This document shows positions 8,915-19,343 of a stretch of 64,000 nt of DNA, in pieces (position 1 is the first letter of the stretch; the number at the start of each line of letters is the position of its first letter). The notes under the pieces are model-generated. The model worked only from the letters and a program-made list of their open reading frames with translations. It was not told the origin of the DNA and did not search any database. The translations under genes and the position numbers were made by a program. Origin of the DNA: Ilyomonas limi (GTDB lineage Bacteria > Bacteroidota > Bacteroidia > Chitinophagales > Chitinophagaceae); NCBI RefSeq assembly GCF_005233845.1, contig NZ_SZQL01000001.1, positions 576,062-640,061 of the forward strand. The letters are read 5' to 3'.

Positions 8915-11900
8915 ATGAAACTTAACTTAAATGTAATCCTGCTGCTGATAGTAATAATGTGGAGCAACTGCAAACAGGCGGGAGATACATTGTTTACACC
9001 AGTTCCATCATCACAATCGCATATAACGTTTGTAAATCACATTGAAGAAGATACCAGCTTCAATATACTTACTTACGAATACCTGTACAATGGCGGCGGT
9101 GTAGCTACCGGTGATTTGAATGGCGACGGACTTGCCGATATGGTACTTACGGGCAACATGGTGAATGATAAGGTGTATTTGAACGAAGGCGATATGCGGT
9201 TTAAGGATATAACCGATGCGGTTGGCTTTACCAAAAGAAAGCGATGGAAAACAGGAGTGGTGATGGCAGATGTAAATGGGGATGGGCTGCTGGACATTTA
9301 TGTTTGCTATAGTGGTCCCGGAACAGATGCCGAAAGAAGTAATGAGTTGTACATCAACAACGGTGCGAAGAATGGCATCCCTACGTTTACAGAAAGTGCC
9401 AAAGCGTATGGACTGGATGCGCCCGGCACTTACTCTACCACCGCTACTTTTTTTGATATGGATAATGATGGTGATGTAGATATGTTTCTGGTCAATCATG
9501 CCGATATGTTTTACAATCCATTTTACAATACTGAAAAGCTGCGTGCAACCAGACATCCAAAGTTTGGCAACAGGTTGTACCGTAATGATAATGGGGTGTT
9601 TAAAGACATCAGCGAAGCGGCACACATTACCGGCAGCGGTTTGAATTTTGGGTTGAGCGTGGCTACGAGTGATATTAATAACGATGGCTGGACAGATATT
9701 TATGTTACCAACGATTATGATGAGCGTGATTTTTTGTACCTCAATAATCATGATGGTACTTTTAGAGAAGTGCTGGATAAAGCGGCAGGGCATATTTCGG
9801 AGTTTGCAATGGGCGCTGATATAGCTGATTATAACAACGATGCAAAGCCCGATGTGATGGTGCTGGATATGCTGCCCGAAGACAATCATCGTCAGAAATT
9901 ATTGAAAGGGGCAGACACGTACGATAAATATACTACGCGTGTGGAGCATCATTTTCATCACCAGCAAATGCGCAATACGTTGCAGTTAAACAATGGTACA
10001 GATACCAGTGGCACGCCCATTTTCAGCGAAGTGGGACAGCTTGCCGGCATCTCTAATACCGATTGGAGCTGGGCGCCTTTATTTGCCGATTTTGACAATG
10101 ATGGCTGGAAAGATTTATTTATATCCAACGGCATTTTCAAAGACATTACCAACCTGGATTTTGTGAAATACACATCGGGCTACAGCAACAATTTTACTAA
10201 TGAGAAGGGCGATAAAGTGGAAATGTGGCAGTTAATACAGGAAATGCCTTCTACCAAACTCAGCAACTACTTTTACCGCAACAATCATGACCTTACTTTT
10301 TCTAATGTTTCGCAGAGTTGGGGATTGAATAAAAAAGCCATCAGCAATGGCAGTGCGTATGCCGATCTGGATAATGATGGTGATTTGGATCTTATCATCA
10401 GTTGCATCAACGATGAACCAACGCTTTTAAAAAATAATACTGTTGAAAAAAAAGCAGGCTATTTTTTAAAAATAAAACTAAAAGGTGCAGGAAAAAATAC
10501 ACAAGGCATTGGTGCAAAAGTGTATGTAACTACCCCGCATAACAAGCAGATGCAGGAGCAATTTATCACGCGCGGTTTTCAATCTTCTATTGACCCGGTA
10601 ATGCATGTTGGCCTTGGGCAGGATAGTATTATACAAACTATACAGGTAGAATGGCTAAGCGGAAAGAAATCGATAGTAAGCAATATAAAGGGTAATACAA
10701 CTATAACAATAGCAGAGGCGGATGCAATGCCCGATACTGTAATATTGCCACCGCCATCAATGCCATTATTTACAGATGTTACGGCAACTGCTGGCATCCA
10801 TTTTACGCACAAGTCTTCTTCGTTTGTTGACTTTAAAGTGTCACCTTTATTACCCTGCCAGCTTTCCAAAATTGGACCGGCACTTGCCAAAGGCGATGCA
10901 AACGGAGATAGATTGGAAGATGTATTTGTTGGCGGCGGTGCAGAGCAGGATAAAATATTGTTTTTGCAAACGAAAGGAGGCATGTTTATACCTGCATCCA
11001 ATCAGCCCTGGAATATGGATAATAAAAGCACTACCGCAGATGCGCTTTTCTTTGATGCGGATGGTGATGGCGATGCCGATTTGTACCTTGTAAGCGGCGG
11101 TGCTGATTACTATCTGAATGCAAAAAATTACCAGGATAAATTGTATGAAAACGATGGTAAAGGCAATTACAAATTGGCTGTAAATGCGCTGCCTGCCGAA
11201 ACTATTAGTGGTGCCTGTGTAAGAGCAGCAGATATGAATAAAGATGGTTTGCTGGATTTATTTGTAGGTGGTAAAATTGAACCCGGGAGGTTTCCTGAAG
11301 CGCCGGCGGGTATGCTGTTAAAAAATAAAAGCACAAAAGGACATATTGAATTTGTAAATGATAGTAATCAAAAAGATGCTACGCTTTTGCACCCTGGTAT
11401 GGTGACCGATGCAGTATGGATAGACCTGAATAAAGACGGCTGGCAAGACCTTGTAGTAGCAGGCATGTTTATGCCGGTTACGGTATTTGAAAACCATCGC
11501 GGTGTGCTCCAAAACGAAACCAAAGCGTATGGGCTCGATAGCACCAGGGGTTGGTGGTGTCGCCTGCTGGCAGCCGATTTTGATAACGATGGCGATACAG
11601 ATTTGGTGGTAGGAAATATGGGTACCAACACGCAGTTTAAAGCATCGGCAAAAGAGCCACTGACTGTCACCTACGCCGATTTTAATGGTGATGAAGTAAT
11701 TGATCCTATACTCTGCTATTACAATGGCGGCAAAAGCTATCCTTACTTTTCGCGCGATGAAATACTGGAGCAAATACCTGCTTTGCAAAAGCGCTTCGGG
11801 CGGTATAAGGACTACGCCGATGCACAACTTTCGGATATGTTTTCAAGCGAACAACTGGCTAAAGCTTCAACAGCATCCATACAAACATTGCATTCCATTT

Positions 11901-12259
11901 ATATAAGCAATAATGGAAATAAGCAATTTACCATAAAGCCATTACCTGCGTATGCCCAAATAAGCATGACGAATGGACTGGTAGCAAAAGACATAGATAA
12001 TGATGGCAAAATGGACATAGTGCTTGCTGGTAATTTTTATCCCATGCGGGTGCAACTCGGCCCCATGGATGCAAGCATGGGGTTGGCGCTGAAAGGTAAT
12101 GGCAGTGGTACTTTTACGCCATTGCCGTATGCGCAGACAGGCTTGTATATACCGGGCGATGTAAGAAATCTAATGGAAGTAAAAACAGGCAACAGTACCC
12201 TATTAATAGCAGCAAAAAATAATGAGCCGGTGCAAGTGATACAATGTAATGCAAAGTGA
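8915..12259 (+). CDS. FG-GAP/VCBS repeat lipoprotein with ASPIC/UnbV domain
   Basis: A 1114-residue surface lipoprotein (lipobox WSNC, Cys at residue 19). At least thirteen Asp-rich calcium-binding repeats of the form D-x-N/D-x-D-G-x-x-D are visible, for example DLNGDGLAD, DVNGDGLLD, DFDNDGWKD, DADGDGDAD and DIDNDGKMD. They fall into two propeller-like halves. Between them, at about residues 535-600, is an ASPIC/UnbV-type segment (FLKIKLKG, then GLGQDS, IQTIQVEWLSGKK), known from CRTAC1-like proteins. The family binds carbohydrate or protein ligands outside the cell; no enzymatic role is established. It is divergent from GH116 and followed on the same strand by SusC/SusD, so a role in recognising the imported glycan is plausible. 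Confidence 0.85.
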   Translation: MKLNLNVILLLIVIMWSNCKQAGDTLFTPVPSSQSHITFVNHIEEDTSFNILTYEYLYNGGGVATGDLNGDGLADMVLTGNMVNDKVYLNEGDMRFKDITDAVGFTKRKRWKTGVVMADVNGDGLLDIYVCYSGPGTDAERSNELYINNGAKNGIPTFTESAKAYGLDAPGTYSTTATFFDMDNDGDVDMFLVNHADMFYNPFYNTEKLRATRHPKFGNRLYRNDNGVFKDISEAAHITGSGLNFGLSVATSDINNDGWTDIYVTNDYDERDFLYLNNHDGTFREVLDKAAGHISEFAMGADIADYNNDAKPDVMVLDMLPEDNHRQKLLKGADTYDKYTTRVEHHFHHQQMRNTLQLNNGTDTSGTPIFSEVGQLAGISNTDWSWAPLFADFDNDGWKDLFISNGIFKDITNLDFVKYTSGYSNNFTNEKGDKVEMWQLIQEMPSTKLSNYFYRNNHDLTFSNVSQSWGLNKKAISNGSAYADLDNDGDLDLIISCINDEPTLLKNNTVEKKAGYFLKIKLKGAGKNTQGIGAKVYVTTPHNKQMQEQFITRGFQSSIDPVMHVGLGQDSIIQTIQVEWLSGKKSIVSNIKGNTTITIAEADAMPDTVILPPPSMPLFTDVTATAGIHFTHKSSSFVDFKVSPLLPCQLSKIGPALAKGDANGDRLEDVFVGGGAEQDKILFLQTKGGMFIPASNQPWNMDNKSTTADALFFDADGDGDADLYLVSGGADYYLNAKNYQDKLYENDGKGNYKLAVNALPAETISGACVRAADMNKDGLLDLFVGGKIEPGRFPEAPAGMLLKNKSTKGHIEFVNDSNQKDATLLHPGMVTDAVWIDLNKDGWQDLVVAGMFMPVTVFENHRGVLQNETKAYGLDSTRGWWCRLLAADFDNDGDTDLVVGNMGTNTQFKASAKEPLTVTYADFNGDEVIDPILCYYNGGKSYPYFSRDEILEQIPALQKRFGRYKDYADAQLSDMFSSEQLAKASTASIQTLHSIYISNNGNKQFTIKPLPAYAQISMTNGLVAKDIDNDGKMDIVLAGNFYPMRVQLGPMDASMGLALKGNGSGTFTPLPYAQTGLYIPGDVRNLMEVKTGNSTLLIAAKNNEPVQVIQCNAK

Positions 12260-12283
12260 GGATTTATAGAACTCGCCGCTGTT

Positions 12284-12390
12284 GTTGTTCTTCACCAACT
12301 GCTATTTATTAGTTGATGAAGAATGCAGGTTTACTATTTAGCTCACTTTGTTGTTGGTGAAGAACACCAACAATGGCTAAAAAGTGAAGC
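12284..12390 (+). repeat. Alternative-hairpin region between the FG-GAP gene and SusC
   Basis: Arms at 12284-12299 and 12353-12368 can pair at 14 of 16 positions. A shorter perfect hairpin, 12351-12359 with 12365-12373 and a 5-nt loop, uses the same right-hand bases, so the two are mutually exclusive. Outer segments near 12342-12349 and 12381-12389 (gctcacttt / aaagtga) can extend the shorter hairpin. It may be a terminator for the upstream gene or an attenuator for SusC. The rest of the 367-bp gap is AT-rich and presumably contains the SusC promoter. Confidence 0.4.
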
Positions 12391-12626
12391 CGCTGCAAGT
12401 AGCAACTATAAAGAATTGGTTTGTGTTGAACAACAGTACCGGATAATGATACCCGCTACTATACCAGAACCGCAGAATATTTTTTAATAACAAAAACGGA
12501 GCAATAAATGACAATTATAAACACATCGGCATGAAACAAAAGTGGTAAACTTACATTATGAAAACCTAAAACTAACGACATGCATTTCCTTACTTATTCT
12601 TTCACCTTCATAAACTAAACAATTGT

Positions 12627-15600
12627 ATGAAACAGCAAAAAACTTTGTTTCTTACACTTATCCTGCTGCTTTGTACAAGCTGGCTGTTGGCGCAACAGTC
12701 CATTACAGGAACCGTTACCGACTCTATTGGTAACCGGCTGCAAAGTGTAAGTGTATTAGTCCCCGGCACTTCGGTAGGCACTACTACCAACGAAAATGGA
12801 AACTTCAGTATTACCGTACCTCAAGGTACCACGCAACTCGATTTCTCGCTGGTGGGCTACAAAAAACAAACAGTAGCTATTGGTACCAAAACCGATTTGA
12901 TTGTTACTATGTTGCCAGTACCCAATGGTCTTGCCGACGTAGTGGTTGTAGGATATGGTGTACAGCGCAAGCGCGATGTAACCGGAACTATCAGCAGTGT
13001 ATCGGGCGATGCGCTTAAAAACATCCCGGTGTCCAACAGTGCACAGGCATTGCAGGGGCGCGCTGCGGGTGTAAACATTGTACGCACCGATGGCGCGCCC
13101 GGCTCGGTGCCCACCATTCGCATACGCGGCACCGGTACCATCAACAGTGCAGACCCGCTGGTGGTGATTGATGGTGTTCCTGCGGGCAGTTTAAATGATG
13201 TAAACCCCAATGATATTGCTTCGATAGAAATATTGAAAGATGCTTCTTCGTCAGCTATTTATGGTACCCGTGCGGCTAATGGCGTGGTGTTGGTAACCAC
13301 CAAAAAAGGCAATTTTGGGGAGCAATTAAAAGCATCCGTTAACCTGTACACCGGCACTTCCAAAGCTATTAAATATTTAGACCTGCTAACTGCGCCAGAC
13401 CTTGCCATGCTGAAGAAAGAAGCATACACCAATGACGGTTTAACAGTACCCGGCATCTGGAGCGATCCGTACTACGCAACACAAAGAACCGATTGGCAGC
13501 GTGCCCTGCTGGGTACCGGCAAAACCAATAATGCCGATGTTGCTTTGAGAGGCGGCAGCAGCAATTCTACCTATAGTTTTTCCGGAAATTATTATGACGA
13601 ACAAGGCTTGATTCCCAACTCGTATTTCAAGCGGTACAGTGCCCGCATCAACTCGGAGCATCGCCTGTTTAAGATAATAAGAGTAGGCGAAAACTTTTTG
13701 TATTCCAATACCCAAGGCAATGCACCGGATACCAGATCAACGCAAACGGGTACTGTATGGAGTGCTTTGCGCTTTAACCCTGCTATTCCTGTTAAGAATG
13801 AGGATGGCTCATGGGGTACTTCTAAAGCAGATAACGAACTGGGCGACATTAACAACCCGGTAATGACGGCAGTAGATCCGGATATTAAGAATACCAACAA
13901 TAATATTCTTACCAACGCTTACATAGAAATAGATATAGTAAAAGGGCTGCGTGCAAGAGCCAATTTTGGTTATAGTCAAAACCAGTATGTAGGCTACAAC
14001 TTTACACCGGCAGAGCCTGAGCAAACCCGCTCCATTACGCTGGCAACGCTTAGCCAGGGCGAGGCACACTCCAGCTCGTTGCTGGAAGAATATACTATTA
14101 CTTACAACAATACATTTGCGAAAGACCATAGTGTAAACTTTACCGGTGGTTATTCAGCCCAAACATTCAAGTCGAGCAATTTTGGTGCATCCAGAAATGG
14201 ATTCGATGATCCTTCCGACCCGTTGCGTAACTTAAATAATGGCAATCCCGCTTACCAATACAACTATGGCAGTAAGGGTGTAAAATCCGGGCTTGCCTCT
14301 TATTTTGGCCGCCTGAATTATAGTTATAAAAGCAAATATTTGCTCACGCTTACGATGCGTGCAGATGGTTCTTCCAAGTTCCCGGTTAATGAGCAATGGG
14401 GCTACTTTCCTGCTTTCTCCGCAGGCTGGCGCATTTCGGATGAAGCGTTTTTCAAAAACAACATTCATTTTATCAACGATTTAAAGCTTACCGGCGGCTG
14501 GGGTGAACTGGGCAATCAGGCGGTACCCGACCTGCAATACCTTGCCATTATTGGCACCAACCAAAACTACAATTTTGATAATACACCGGTGAATGGTGTG
14601 GCAGTAACCAGCCTTGCCAATCCCAATATTACGTGGGAGCGTGCGCAGATGACCAACATCAGCCTCGAGTTTGGATTGCTTCAAAACAAAATAATCGGTA
14701 CGCTTACTTATTTCGATAAGAATACAAAGGACATGCTCATACCATATCCTTTAACCGAAACGTATGGCATTGCTGCTATTCCAAACCAAAACATAGGCAC
14801 ACTCAACAATCGTGGTATAGAAGTAGAGCTCAATTATCAAAATAAAGTGGGTGATTTTACTTATTCCATTGGTGCCAACGCTTCATTTATTAAGAATAAA
14901 GTAACCTTCCTATATGGCGATAAGGACAATTACATTGGTTCTGTGTTGTATGGCAGGCAGGCACTCGAAACCTCACGCACGTATGAAGGTCAGCCTATTG
15001 CATCCTTCTACGGATTTAAAACGGCCGGGTTATATCAAAACCAAAAAGAAATAGATGAGGACGCGAATATTGCTAATGATGATAAGACTAACATCAAGCC
15101 AGGTGATGTTCGTTTTGTTGACCAGAATAACGATGGAAAAATAGATGACCAGGACAGGATATACCTTGGCAATCCCAATCCTAAAGCGGTGTTTGGCATT
15201 AATGGTAATGCAGGCTACAAAAACTTTGATCTCAGCTTTTCGTTTGCCGGTGTAAGTGGTGTAAGCTTGTATAATGCCGATCGTGTAGCAGGCTTAGATG
15301 CAACCGGCGTGTTTAACTGGTATGCCGATCAACTGAACCGCTGGCATGGCGAAGGTACCAGCAATACGGTGCCGCGCTTGACCAAGGAAAACCTGCATAA
15401 CAATTATCGCTCTTCCGACCTGTGGGTAGAAGACGGCAGCTATATTGCACTTAAAAACATAGCGCTCGGGTACACATTCAACCAGTTGCACGCCGGCGCT
15501 ACCAAGCTGCCGGATGTAAGGTTGTATGTAAGCTGCTACAATGCTTTTTACATTACCAAATACACCGGCTTTACCCCCGAACTGGGCTATACCGATGGTA

Positions 15601-15677
15601 ACCGCCAGCGTGGCGTGGATGTAGCGCAATATCCATCTGCCCGCACGTTTACGGTAGGTGCTTCTATTAATTTTTAA
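12627..15677 (+). CDS. SusC/RagA family TonB-dependent outer-membrane transporter
   Basis: A 1016-residue outer-membrane protein. Signal peptide to about residue 23 (LLAQQ); a carboxypeptidase-D-regulatory-like domain at about 24-100 (ITGTVTDSIGNRLQSVSVLV...GNFSI); TonB box-like DVVVVGYG near residue 110; plug domain to about 235, with IRIRGTGTINS, PLVVIDGVP and VLVTTKKG; then a 22-strand barrel ending in the aromatic F of ASINF. It imports glycans or other large nutrients using TonB energy, together with the SusD-like lipoprotein that starts 12 bp downstream. It has no STN domain, so it is not expected to signal to an anti-sigma factor. The ligand is unknown. Confidence 0.95.
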   Translation: MKQQKTLFLTLILLLCTSWLLAQQSITGTVTDSIGNRLQSVSVLVPGTSVGTTTNENGNFSITVPQGTTQLDFSLVGYKKQTVAIGTKTDLIVTMLPVPNGLADVVVVGYGVQRKRDVTGTISSVSGDALKNIPVSNSAQALQGRAAGVNIVRTDGAPGSVPTIRIRGTGTINSADPLVVIDGVPAGSLNDVNPNDIASIEILKDASSSAIYGTRAANGVVLVTTKKGNFGEQLKASVNLYTGTSKAIKYLDLLTAPDLAMLKKEAYTNDGLTVPGIWSDPYYATQRTDWQRALLGTGKTNNADVALRGGSSNSTYSFSGNYYDEQGLIPNSYFKRYSARINSEHRLFKIIRVGENFLYSNTQGNAPDTRSTQTGTVWSALRFNPAIPVKNEDGSWGTSKADNELGDINNPVMTAVDPDIKNTNNNILTNAYIEIDIVKGLRARANFGYSQNQYVGYNFTPAEPEQTRSITLATLSQGEAHSSSLLEEYTITYNNTFAKDHSVNFTGGYSAQTFKSSNFGASRNGFDDPSDPLRNLNNGNPAYQYNYGSKGVKSGLASYFGRLNYSYKSKYLLTLTMRADGSSKFPVNEQWGYFPAFSAGWRISDEAFFKNNIHFINDLKLTGGWGELGNQAVPDLQYLAIIGTNQNYNFDNTPVNGVAVTSLANPNITWERAQMTNISLEFGLLQNKIIGTLTYFDKNTKDMLIPYPLTETYGIAAIPNQNIGTLNNRGIEVELNYQNKVGDFTYSIGANASFIKNKVTFLYGDKDNYIGSVLYGRQALETSRTYEGQPIASFYGFKTAGLYQNQKEIDEDANIANDDKTNIKPGDVRFVDQNNDGKIDDQDRIYLGNPNPKAVFGINGNAGYKNFDLSFSFAGVSGVSLYNADRVAGLDATGVFNWYADQLNRWHGEGTSNTVPRLTKENLHNNYRSSDLWVEDGSYIALKNIALGYTFNQLHAGATKLPDVRLYVSCYNAFYITKYTGFTPELGYTDGNRQRGVDVAQYPSARTFTVGASINF

Positions 15678-15688
15678 AATTGAAACTA

Positions 15689-17239
15689 ATGAAACGAAAT
15701 CATTTAATAATAGCAACCAGTGTACTGGTATTTGCCACGGCGATTGCTGGCTGTATTAAACATCCGCTGGAAACAGAACCGGCAGGAAATTATACTACCC
15801 AAAACTACTGGCGCAACCAAACCGATGTACTGGCAGGTGTGGCAGGCATTTACAACATCCTGTTTCAGGAAGATGGTGCGGGACATGGCAACTATATTTT
15901 TGAAGACCAGAGCGATGATATTTCGGTGGATGGCGACCATGACGACTACAAAGCCATCGAACGCTTTAATGCCAATCCCACACTTTATCAGATACGCACT
16001 ACGTGGATATTTTCGTACGAGCAAATAGCCCGTGCCAATAATGCCATTATTTACATACCTAAAGTGCCGGTGATGGACGAAGACATCCGCACCCGCTCGA
16101 TGGGTGAGGCGTATTTCCTGCGGGCGTATGCTTACTGGACATTGAATAACATTTATGGCGAAGTGCCTATTGTACTGGAAGACAATGTACTAAATGGCAA
16201 TTATAATGTACCAAAAAACACCAGCGAAGAAGTGCGTGCACAAATAGAAGCCGACCTCCTAAAAGCAGCAGACATGCTGCCCGAAACGTATGGTGAAGCA
16301 GATAGAGGACGGGTAAGCAAAGGCGCTGCCTGGGGCATGCTTTGTAAACTGTACATGACATGGGAAAAACTGGATAAAGCCATTGAATACGGGCAAAAAG
16401 TAATTAGCAATGCCAACTATAGTCTGGCACCGAAATATGCCGACAACTTTACGGTAGGTACACAAATTGATAATTCCGAAATCTTGTTTGCTATCTGGAA
16501 TAAAGACCAGTTTAATGCTGCTCCGGCAAACATTTATTTTACAGCACGTGCCTGGAATGGCTGGGGCTTTCATCATCCTACCGAGAACTTTGCGGAGGCA
16601 TTTGAACCGGGTGATACTGCGCGCAAGAAAGCGACATTGGTAGCAGTGGGCGACTCGGTACCCAACCAATCATCCCTCATAACCATCGGACCTGCAGATG
16701 CTTACCAGATGTTTGCAGGTAAAGAAGGGCAGGAAACCGGCCGCATGTTGCCCAGCCAGTCTACTACCGGTTATAACCTGAGAAAATACACCGCCTTCAA
16801 GCCCGATGGCAGCGGACTAAACAACGATCTTAAGCAGCCGCTCCTGCGCACAGCAGATATTTACCTGCTGGTAGCCGAAGCTAAAGTAAGAACCAGCGGC
16901 GCTGGAGCCGGCGACAACGAAATAAATGTAGTGCGCAAAAGAGCAGGCTTGGGCGAAGTGCATGGTGCTGCCTTCAATGATGTGGTGCATGAGCGCCGCG
17001 TAGAACTGGGTGGCGAAAATGTTCGCTACTTCGATTTACTGCGTTGGGATAAAGTACAGCTTATTAATATGGACACGATTGTAGGCAAGCCCAAACTGGC
17101 ATCGCCATTGCCGCCTTACAACAGCAGCGTAGTGGTGCCTGCACGTACCTTTACGCGTCCTAAGGATTATTACATGCCCATACCGCAGAATGTAATTGAT
17201 GAAAGTAAGGGAATAATAACGCAAAATCCTAATTATTAG
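15689..17239 (+). CDS. SusD/RagB family glycan-binding lipoprotein
   Basis: A 516-residue lipoprotein paired with the preceding SusC. The start is placed at the ATG 15689 rather than the TTG at 15680; it gives a clean signal sequence with lipobox IAGC (Cys at about residue 21). Typical SusD features: an N-terminal TTQNYWRNQTDVLAGVAGIY segment, TPR-like helices (GEAYFLRAYAYWTLNNIYGE near 135), and a C-terminal RRVELGGENVRYFDLLRW motif followed by a PIPQNVID ending. It forms the lid over the SusC barrel at the outer surface and binds the ligand. A strong terminator closes the pair. Confidence 0.94.
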   Translation: MKRNHLIIATSVLVFATAIAGCIKHPLETEPAGNYTTQNYWRNQTDVLAGVAGIYNILFQEDGAGHGNYIFEDQSDDISVDGDHDDYKAIERFNANPTLYQIRTTWIFSYEQIARANNAIIYIPKVPVMDEDIRTRSMGEAYFLRAYAYWTLNNIYGEVPIVLEDNVLNGNYNVPKNTSEEVRAQIEADLLKAADMLPETYGEADRGRVSKGAAWGMLCKLYMTWEKLDKAIEYGQKVISNANYSLAPKYADNFTVGTQIDNSEILFAIWNKDQFNAAPANIYFTARAWNGWGFHHPTENFAEAFEPGDTARKKATLVAVGDSVPNQSSLITIGPADAYQMFAGKEGQETGRMLPSQSTTGYNLRKYTAFKPDGSGLNNDLKQPLLRTADIYLLVAEAKVRTSGAGAGDNEINVVRKRAGLGEVHGAAFNDVVHERRVELGGENVRYFDLLRWDKVQLINMDTIVGKPKLASPLPPYNSSVVVPARTFTRPKDYYMPIPQNVIDESKGIITQNPNY

Positions 17240-17250
17240 GACGGACTTTC

Positions 17251-17298
17251 ATTATCAAAACAAAAGCCCCGCATTTGCGGGGCTTTTGTTTTGATAAT
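17251..17298 (+). terminator. Strong intrinsic terminator after SusCD
   Basis: Perfect 22-bp arms at 17251-17272 and 17277-17298 around a 4-nt loop (attt). The inner stem is GC-rich (gccccgc/gcggggc) followed by an A/T outer stem that supplies the U-tract in either direction. It begins 11 bp after the SusD stop. Confidence 0.93.
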
Positions 17299-17620
17299 AG
17301 CTCTTGATAAATTATAAACTCTTGATTACCGTCTATATTAATAATTCAACAAGTATAATTGCTGGCAAACAGCATATAAATTGTTTGATCTAACAAGAAG
17401 CCTTTCATAATGGAATGTAGTCTTATTGAATAAACGTCGGACTGTTTTTAGAAGATTTGAAAAAGCAAGCTAATACAATGGCAGGCACATTCATTTTGCC
17501 GATATCAAATGATAACGTATTATTATCTTTATTTCAGGGCAACCGTATCCCTTTGTAACAGCATTTTTATGGCAGATAACCAGTTTATAAGTTGGAAGTG
17601 ATTTGTACTAAATCTTTACA
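17299..17620. other. AT-rich intergenic region before the ECF sigma gene
   Basis: About 320 bp with no coding potential and no repeat that I can see. It should contain the promoter of the sigma/FecR/SusC operon. No site matches the -33/-7 consensus well; a 'ccctttg' near 17550 is the only weak hint. Confidence 0.4.
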
Positions 17621-18190
17621 ATGCAGAACGAGTATAACATACATAATAAAGGCTCTGATGAAGAGGTATTCGCTTCTTTACTACTGTTGTATTATGAAGA
17701 TCTGTATAAGTATGCATTGAAATATATAAAAGATGCAGAAGAATCAAAAGATAGTGTCAACCAGTTCTTTATTTATGTGTGGGAAAAACGTACTTTTTTT
17801 CAGTTAGCCTCCCATACCAAAAGCTATGTTATCACATCATTTAAAAATTTCCTGATCAGATCTGGCAGTTCCCTTCGCCAGAATGAGAAAAAACAGCAGC
17901 TTTATTCGCTAACGTTAGAAGATAAAGAACTGCCTTATGAAGCGTATATTTTAGCCAATCAAAAAGAAACGGAGCTTAAACAACATCTGCAAAAAGCCAT
18001 TAGTAATTTATCTCCCCGCCAGAAGCAGTTGGTGCAATTAAAATTTTACGAGCATCTCAGTTATGAGGAAATCGCGGAAAAAACTTCTCTTGAACTGCGC
18101 ACTGTTTACAACAAGCTGCATGAAGCTATAAAACAACTACGCCAATCCGATATTATACAACACTTGAAAAAGAACATTTTCATTTTTTAA
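17621..18190 (+). CDS. ECF-type RNA polymerase sigma factor (FecI-like)
   Basis: A 189-residue sigma-70 family protein. Region 2 is around residues 23-60 (DLYKYALKYIKD...SKDSVNQFFIYVWEKR). Region 4 is around residues 128-175 (LSPRQKQLVQLKFYEHLSYEEIAEK, then a helix-turn-helix ending with RTVYNKLHEAIKQLR). It is followed by a FecR-like anti-sigma gene and an STN-domain SusC transporter, the standard cell-surface-signalling order in Bacteroidota, in which occupancy of the transporter releases the sigma factor to transcribe the same operon. Confidence 0.93.
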   Translation: MQNEYNIHNKGSDEEVFASLLLLYYEDLYKYALKYIKDAEESKDSVNQFFIYVWEKRTFFQLASHTKSYVITSFKNFLIRSGSSLRQNEKKQQLYSLTLEDKELPYEAYILANQKETELKQHLQKAISNLSPRQKQLVQLKFYEHLSYEEIAEKTSLELRTVYNKLHEAIKQLRQSDIIQHLKKNIFIF

Positions 18191-18268
18191 AGTTTTTTTG
18201 AAAAAGTGTAAAAAAAACGGGTAAAAAATTGCGGCGCTTGTATTTATATAGGTATACACTGCTACGGC

Positions 18269-19309
18269 ATGACAAATAATCGCTTTACTGTTGAAGAATT
18301 AATGCTCGATGATAGCTTTATTGGCTACTGCCTGGGAAAGGATGCTACTGATATAGAAAAATGGGAAGCAATTATTAATGTACATGCAGATTATCAGAAC
18401 GTTTTTGCCGAAGCTAAGCAGTTGATTATCCTTCTGAACAGCGGACTTACACAAAACGAAATAGATAAGGAGCGGCAATGGATAATGAATGAAATCCTGA
18501 AGCGGAAAACCTTTATTATAGGCGATGAACATGAAAATCAAAAGGTTAAAAAAGTCTGGTATTTAAAGGCATCTTCCTGGGCTTATATAAGTGCTGCTGC
18601 CTGCATCTTATTCATTGTATTTATGGTTGTTCCAAAGGTGGATAACAACACTGCTGCACCTCAGCAAAAGGAGGTATTTTCTTCAATCAGTTCTTTTGGC
18701 GAACATAAAAAAGTATTGCTTCCGGATAGTACCACTGTTATGCTCAACAGCAATAGCAGTATAAGCTGGAACAGCGATTACAACAGTACAAACAGGCTCC
18801 TTTCTTTAAGAGGAACTGCTTTCTTTAAAGTGGCTAAAAATCCCCACAAACCTTTTATAGTTCAGTCGGGTACTTTGTTTACAACAGCTTTAGGAACTGC
18901 TTTTTATGTACAGCAATCCGCTGCTGATAATACGGTAGCGGTTTCGCTGCTGGAAGGGAAAATCAGCGTTGAAGCATCCAAAAATACTGATAAAAGTATT
19001 GTGTATCCAGGCCAGCAAATAATATACAGCAAGGCAAGTGCAAACTTGCAAAAGCAATCTTTTGATACCCTTTTTCTTCATCAATTGCTTACCGATGAGA
19101 TTTCTTTTACTCAGGTAAGACTGAAAGAAGTAATGGCCCAACTGGCAAAATGGTACAATGTAAATATTGAAGTACAGAACCCTGCATTGAAGGATAAATT
19201 AGTAACGGGTGTTTATAAGGATATATCTCTTGAAGATCTGCTGAAGGTGCTCAGCTTCAGTATGCATTTTACTTATACAAAGATTGGTAACACTATTATT
19301 ATTCAATAG
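18269..19309 (+). CDS. FecR-family anti-sigma factor
   Basis: A 346-residue inner-membrane regulator. The N-terminal ~100 residues are cytoplasmic and should bind the sigma factor. One membrane helix lies at about residues 108-127 (SWAYISAAACILFIVFMVV). The periplasmic FecR domain follows (HKKVLLPDSTTVMLNSNSSI near 150, then GTAFFKVAKNPHKPFIVQ and LGTAFYV). The last 70 residues form an STN-like fold (LKEVMAQLAKWYNVNIEV, LVTGVYKDISLEDLL), usual for Bacteroidota FecR proteins. It lies 78 bp after the sigma gene and 34 bp before SusC, so it is in one operon with them. Confidence 0.93.
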   Translation: MTNNRFTVEELMLDDSFIGYCLGKDATDIEKWEAIINVHADYQNVFAEAKQLIILLNSGLTQNEIDKERQWIMNEILKRKTFIIGDEHENQKVKKVWYLKASSWAYISAAACILFIVFMVVPKVDNNTAAPQQKEVFSSISSFGEHKKVLLPDSTTVMLNSNSSISWNSDYNSTNRLLSLRGTAFFKVAKNPHKPFIVQSGTLFTTALGTAFYVQQSAADNTVAVSLLEGKISVEASKNTDKSIVYPGQQIIYSKASANLQKQSFDTLFLHQLLTDEISFTQVRLKEVMAQLAKWYNVNIEVQNPALKDKLVTGVYKDISLEDLLKVLSFSMHFTYTKIGNTIIIQ

Positions 19310-19343
19310 AAATTCAATTACATCAAGACTCCAATTTTATCTT

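Noticed and set aside
9011..9889. 292-codon open frame opposite the FG-GAP gene
   Set aside because: Antisense shadow of the Asp-rich repeats, which read as Ile/His-rich on the other strand; no independent features.
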